Source: Siphonodentalium dalli
Taxonomy: Eukaryota; Mollusca; Scaphopoda; Gadilida; Siphonodentaliidae
Assembly: GCA_032622095.1 (NCBI GenBank)
Contig: CP136063.1
Span: forward strand, 180,151,956-180,215,955
Reading direction: 5' to 3'
Length of the DNA: 64,000 nt
This document shows positions 63,801 through 64,000 of this stretch, one piece after another. The position numbers and the translations under genes are program-made. The notes under the pieces were generated by a model. It was not told the DNA's origin. It saw only the letters and a program-made list of their open reading frames with translations, and searched no databases. Position 1 is the first letter of the stretch, and each line of letters opens with the position of its first letter.

Positions 63801-64000
63801 CTGATGTTGGGAAAGAGAAATATACACACAAATATTTGTTCTGAGCATTTGTGTAAATTCAAAAATATATTTCTATTTTTTTTTTAGTTTCTTTATGAAT
63901 TTTTTCCAATTTGGGACACAAAAAGTATAAATGAATATTCCATAACCAATTATAGCAACAGTGAGCAAAACTATTATTTGTGATGGATTCGATAAATTGT
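63801..64000. other. Intron upstream of the first visible exon
   Basis: Pyrimidine-rich acceptor tract on the minus strand at 63802-63825, then AT-rich intron to the edge of the window. The gene continues outside. Confidence 0.6.

Overview
The window is nuclear DNA of an animal, most likely a marine invertebrate; I cannot name the species. It holds one recognisable host gene on the minus strand, a polycystin-1-like protein. Its 16 exons run from about 63.8 kb down to 12.3 kb, and the 5' part (REJ, PKD or other ectodomain exons, promoter, start codon) lies beyond the right edge. I chose exon borders by splice consensus, reading-phase continuity and similarity to the family. All 15 joins are in phase and the exons sum to 4716 bases, that is 1571 residues plus a stop. 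In order the fragment has a Ser/Thr-rich linker, a GAIN domain, a GPS autoproteolysis site, TM1, a PLAT domain, the polycystin membrane segments TM2-TM5, and a C-terminal polycystin/TRPP channel unit (TM6-TM11).

The rest is mostly introns packed with mobile DNA. Two DIRS-type tyrosine-recombinase retrotransposons sit in introns: one at 48.3-53.2 kb (plus strand, intron 3) and one at 57.6-62.6 kb (minus strand, intron 1). Both keep inverted terminal repeats and an internal complementary region, the DIRS1 hallmark. Other named elements are a 5'-truncated non-LTR LINE (41.5-42.3 kb), a tRNA-derived SINE (5.0-5.3 kb), a Tc1/mariner-like relic (22.15-22.97 kb) and an unclassified element with inverted ends (35.8-39.96 kb).

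At least five small palindromic families recur. A and A' carry TTAACCCTTT ends, and B is a second TTAA family; all three look piggyBac-like. C is a TA-flanked hairpin family and D is a family with CAAGCCTG ends. Several copies are nested, which gives paralogous empty sites for TTAA and TA target duplication. A minisatellite of roughly 42 bp units fills 54.5-55.6 kb inside intron 2.

Layout: 1-12 kb is downstream of the gene as modelled and holds tandem repeats, a SINE, MITEs and otherwise unrecognised AT-rich DNA. 12.3-21 kb carries the channel and TM exons. 23.6-33.2 kb carries PLAT, GPS and GAIN exons. 35-64 kb carries small upstream exons separated by large transposon-filled introns. Four splice donors lie within about 25 bases of a MITE end. 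I saw no prokaryotic, viral, CRISPR or operon-like system.
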